From: Psettodes erumei
Taxonomy: Eukaryota > Chordata > Actinopteri > Pleuronectiformes > Psettodidae
DNA length: 64,000 bases
NCBI GenBank assembly: GCA_016785225.1
Contig: JAFBJZ010000410.1
Span: 806,001-870,000, forward strand
Direction: 5' to 3'
This document shows, piece after piece, positions 61,038 to 64,000 of the stretch. Both the position numbers and the translations under genes were made by a program. The notes under the pieces were generated by a model. That model ran no database searches. It saw only the letters and a program-made list of their open reading frames with translations, and was not told the origin of the DNA. Position 1 is the stretch's first letter. Every line of letters starts with the position of its first letter.

Positions 61038-62405
61038 AGTGCTGTTTGTGTCTTTGGGGCTTTCTCTGTGACACCTATCAGTTTGCATTCAGTCACTTGG
61101 CAGCAGGGAAGGCCAGCTGGTTACTGATCTGCCCGATTGTCTCGCTTCATTCTCCTCTGAAAGGGATTTCAGACGAAGCCTCGGTCCGGTGACGGGCACA
61201 GCCATAATCCTATAATTTATTGCCGAGTGATATTCAGATACTAGATACTACTGAAGGGCTCTTAGTCCCCTGTAGTGATACCGTAGGAGTTGTAGCGTGA
61301 CACCATCAGAGGTAAAAATACCATAAAGTGCTGCACACAGCCACACTGTAAGTCCTTAAGGGAATATTACACTGCTTCACTAATACAAATTCACAAGAAA
61401 ACTATAAATACCAGTAGTTAGCATAGAAGCCTTTGTACTGCTTTTGCTGTTACGCTGCAGGAAAACGGATCAGTGTGTTATTGTTACATGTACCATAAAA
61501 CGTTTGCTGATTTAAACTAAGTTTAATGTCAACAAGACGTGTTTCATAATCTGTAAACAAGAGACCGCTACACCACATACACTGTGTTAGTTAAATTAAT
61601 AACGAAAACTAATCTCGTCGTAACAGTCATATTCCGGTTCTTTGATATAAATGTGACGTGACTCATGGTTGAACTTTATTATTTATCGCTGACCCCTGCT
61701 ATGTAGTAATGAGATAGATAGATAGTTGTCCTCTTTATTTATTGAAGCTGGCCAGAAACACGTTACGTGACACCGGATGTTTACATTAATCATAAAAATA
61801 AAAGCCCGTGACAAAAATCAGTATCCAAAATTCGATCTCAAGTGATTCCTGAAATACTGCAGAAATGTCTTTAAAAACCAATCAAAGTTATGGTCAAACA
61901 GGCGTCCGAAATTAATCTGCAATTATTTTGATAACCAAATAAGTGTACTAATCAGAATAAAATGTCAGACTGAACTGGTTCCAGCTTCATTGATATCAAT
62001 CATCAATATTGTGATTGTTTTTGGTTTGTATCACTGTTGACTGAACATAGATTGCAGACCATTTTTTGGACAAAAACAAGAGTGCTTGTGACATTCAAAT
62101 TATTAATTGATTACCCGGCAATAAGAAATGTTGGTTGATTAATGGCCAGTGTTAATAATTGGCAGTTCATCTCCATTATGTGAAGTACCGTCAATTTATC
62201 TCACAGCAACAGAGAGGAAAAATAATTTAACAATCATTTATAAAAAATTCTGACTTTACTTTGAAAGATCCAACAGGAAGTTCTACGTATACTGCAGACA
62301 GCTTGACGCTCCTGCTGCTAAATTGACGCTCCGACTGGTCTGGACGTTATTAGCGGGGGAGCCGCTGGATTCAGGGCTTAGAAACGGGACCGTGGCTCAG
62401 CTACA

Positions 62406-62462
62406 ATGACGGCGTCCAAAGACCCGACCAAAAAGAAGCCGAAAGAGGCGCAGCAGGACGAG
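62406..62462 (+). CDS. dpp10: dpp10 alternative first coding exon, S-type N-terminus
   Basis: Nineteen codons, MTASKDPTKKKPKEAQQDE, then a GTACAT donor in phase 0. The ATG has A at -3 and follows a GC-rich leader (62310-62405). The exon resembles the short N-terminus of DPP6-S (starting MTTAKEP and ending QEQ) and the corresponding DPP10 variant. It has the same phase as the a-type exon at 49696-49755, so both can join one shared second exon. Assignment rests on this resemblance and on gene order, so it is less certain than the upstream exon. Confidence 0.7.
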
Positions 62463-64000
62463 GTACATGTACAGTATGAGAGGTTTATTTCTGTCGGTTT
62501 AGCTGAGACAGGCGACAGTGATAGATTTTAGAAGGACAGGATGGGGAAAACTGAGGTTAGTAGATGTGCTTTGCTGCTGCTCGCCTCCAATATTAAATGA
62601 TTATTATAAAGAGATGACGATAAATAGAATCCCATAAAGGTCAAGGAATTACAGGAGTATTTTGGCGTTTATAAGGATTTTTTCTCTGCTTTTGCACACC
62701 TTCATTTTTAATTTTGACTTAATTTAATGGAAATGAAAGGAGATTTATTTTTCTTGCTGTGTGCATTTTATGCACAAACTGTAGGATGCACTCTGCCTGT
62801 GTAGTCTGTCAAACTGATTATAGCTGCATGTGGATTGATCACTTTGGACTGTGAAGATCTGCACAGTTTTTCAGGAATTAGTTCAGTCTCAGCTGTTTTC
62901 CCAGTTTCCCACACTGAAGTTCTGATTTTTGTGTTCAGGGTGTAGTCAGATTATAATCCTGGTGCAGAGGATTGTATTGTTGCGTGTGTTTGAGCAGGTG
63001 AGTGAGAACTGAGATTTTATAATCTCTCACTGTGAGTTGCATTAACAGAGACTCAGCTCTGACACCAGAGCAGACCTCAACACTCTGATTCAAGTCACAC
63101 ACAGCAGGCTGTTTCCTAAGCACTGCATCCCAAAATTACTATGTAAGTATACAGCACCTTGTGTAGAATACCATAGAACTAGAGTACTACTTCACTGTAA
63201 GTTATAGTACTTGGGAAAAAAAACAAGGTTTGGATGAAGCCTGGTTTTCATGTGTTGTTTTGCTGGTTTTCCATCAGGCTGCTCTAATGCATTTTGCTGC
63301 TTCCTTGGGAATGCCTTTTTTCCCTCAAGTATATATTGATCTGGTCTGAGAGTTATTTATTCTGTTTGTCTCACTGAGTTCAAGATCTGTTTTGCAAGAG
63401 TGAGACCCCAGGGCTCCAACTACGGGATTGTTCTTCTTGAATGAGCGATCAATCATTTGGTCCATAAAACATCGAAAACCCTTGAAAAATGGCCATTGTG
63501 GTTTCCTGGAGCACAGCATGACATCAGTAATTGTCTTATTTTGGCTTACCAGACATCCAACACACATAATTTTTGAATAATATTTGATTTAGTATAATTT
63601 AAGAAAAATAAAAGAAGACAGTTCTCCAATTGGACAACATCAAGCAATAAGATTTTAAGTCAGTTGACCCATTGATTCCTCGATGCATCATTTGCTCAAC
63701 ACACATAATACAAAGCAGTCATTATAGATGCCTTGATTACTACAAAATAATTACACATCATTTAAAAATACTTTAAAGTCCCTCGGAGAAATTAACTTCT
63801 CGTGGTGGGGAGCACAGTATCTCTGGGTTGTTTGCTCAAAGTGGTTAGATAATCTCCCTATTTGCGTACCATGTATTTGTTGCTAAAGATTTTGAGTTTT
63901 TGTAGTTTTGCACACACACACGTAGCATGCAGAGAATTAGCCCCGAGATGTTGAACTAATTCTCAGACAGGAGTCGATGGCCCAGTGGTGTGCAAAGAAT
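62463..64000 (+). other. dpp10: dpp10 intron (right edge of window)
   Basis: No further coding exon recognised. The transmembrane exon shared by all DPP10 forms must lie to the right of the window. Confidence 0.65.

Larger units (their letters stand above)
49756..62405 (+). other. dpp10: dpp10 first intron between alternative first exons
   Basis: 12.6 kb without a recognised coding exon. It carries microsatellites, an hAT-like fragment near 52.6 kb, and a CpG-rich module at 60.2-60.8 kb. Very long first introns with several start exons are normal for DPP6/DPP10 genes. Further alternative first exons could be hidden here and be too short to see. Confidence 0.65.

Noticed and set aside
1..64000. 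A new multi-gene system such as a defence island, operon or gene cluster
   Set aside because: The window is fully explained by four conserved vertebrate genes plus repeats. Neighbouring genes share no pathway beyond general membrane and neuronal roles.

Overview
This is a eukaryotic window, almost certainly from a teleost fish nuclear genome. It shows split genes with GT/AG introns (mostly 80 to 1,000 bases), many CA/GT microsatellites, and exon translations that I recognise as vertebrate neuronal and epithelial proteins. There is no bacterial, phage or organelle content. All calls rest on my own reading of splice sites and on remembered vertebrate protein sequences. No alignment was run.

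Layout. (1) 639-12312, plus strand: the 3' half of unc80, 31 exons with a continuous frame (1,610 residues), ending in the family's LDESHV terminus. (2) 12313-17255: intergenic space between two convergent genes, holding an approximately 174-bp tandem repeat (11 copies, 14.0-15.9 kb). (3) 17256-31817, minus strand: the complete coding region of inpp4a, with two alternative C-terminal exons (a soluble end at 17256-17388 and a hydrophobic tail at 20902-21082), a 135-base cassette exon and two microexons. Probable 5' non-coding exons extend the gene to about 37.5 kb. (4) 37.6-40.8 kb: the divergent promoter region between inpp4a and the next gene, with a CpG- and GC-box-rich core near 40.0 kb. 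(5) 40826-46380, plus strand: a complete 13-exon Na+/H+ exchanger of the NHE2/NHE4 type (835 residues), best called slc9a2. (6) 46381-49.5 kb: intergenic. (7) 49696-49755 and 62406-62462, plus strand: two short alternative first coding exons of dpp10, both in phase 0. The shared downstream exons lie beyond the window.

Functional picture. These are ordinary neighbours, not an operon. UNC80 belongs to the NALCN sodium-leak channel complex. INPP4A removes the 4-phosphate from PI(3,4)P2. NHE2 exchanges Na+ for H+ at the plasma membrane. DPP10 is a non-enzymatic subunit of Kv4 channels. The most interesting content is isoform architecture: the choice between a soluble and a membrane-tailed INPP4A, with matching poly-C tracts before both competing acceptors, and the choice of DPP10 N-terminus. 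I found no previously unknown multi-gene system.
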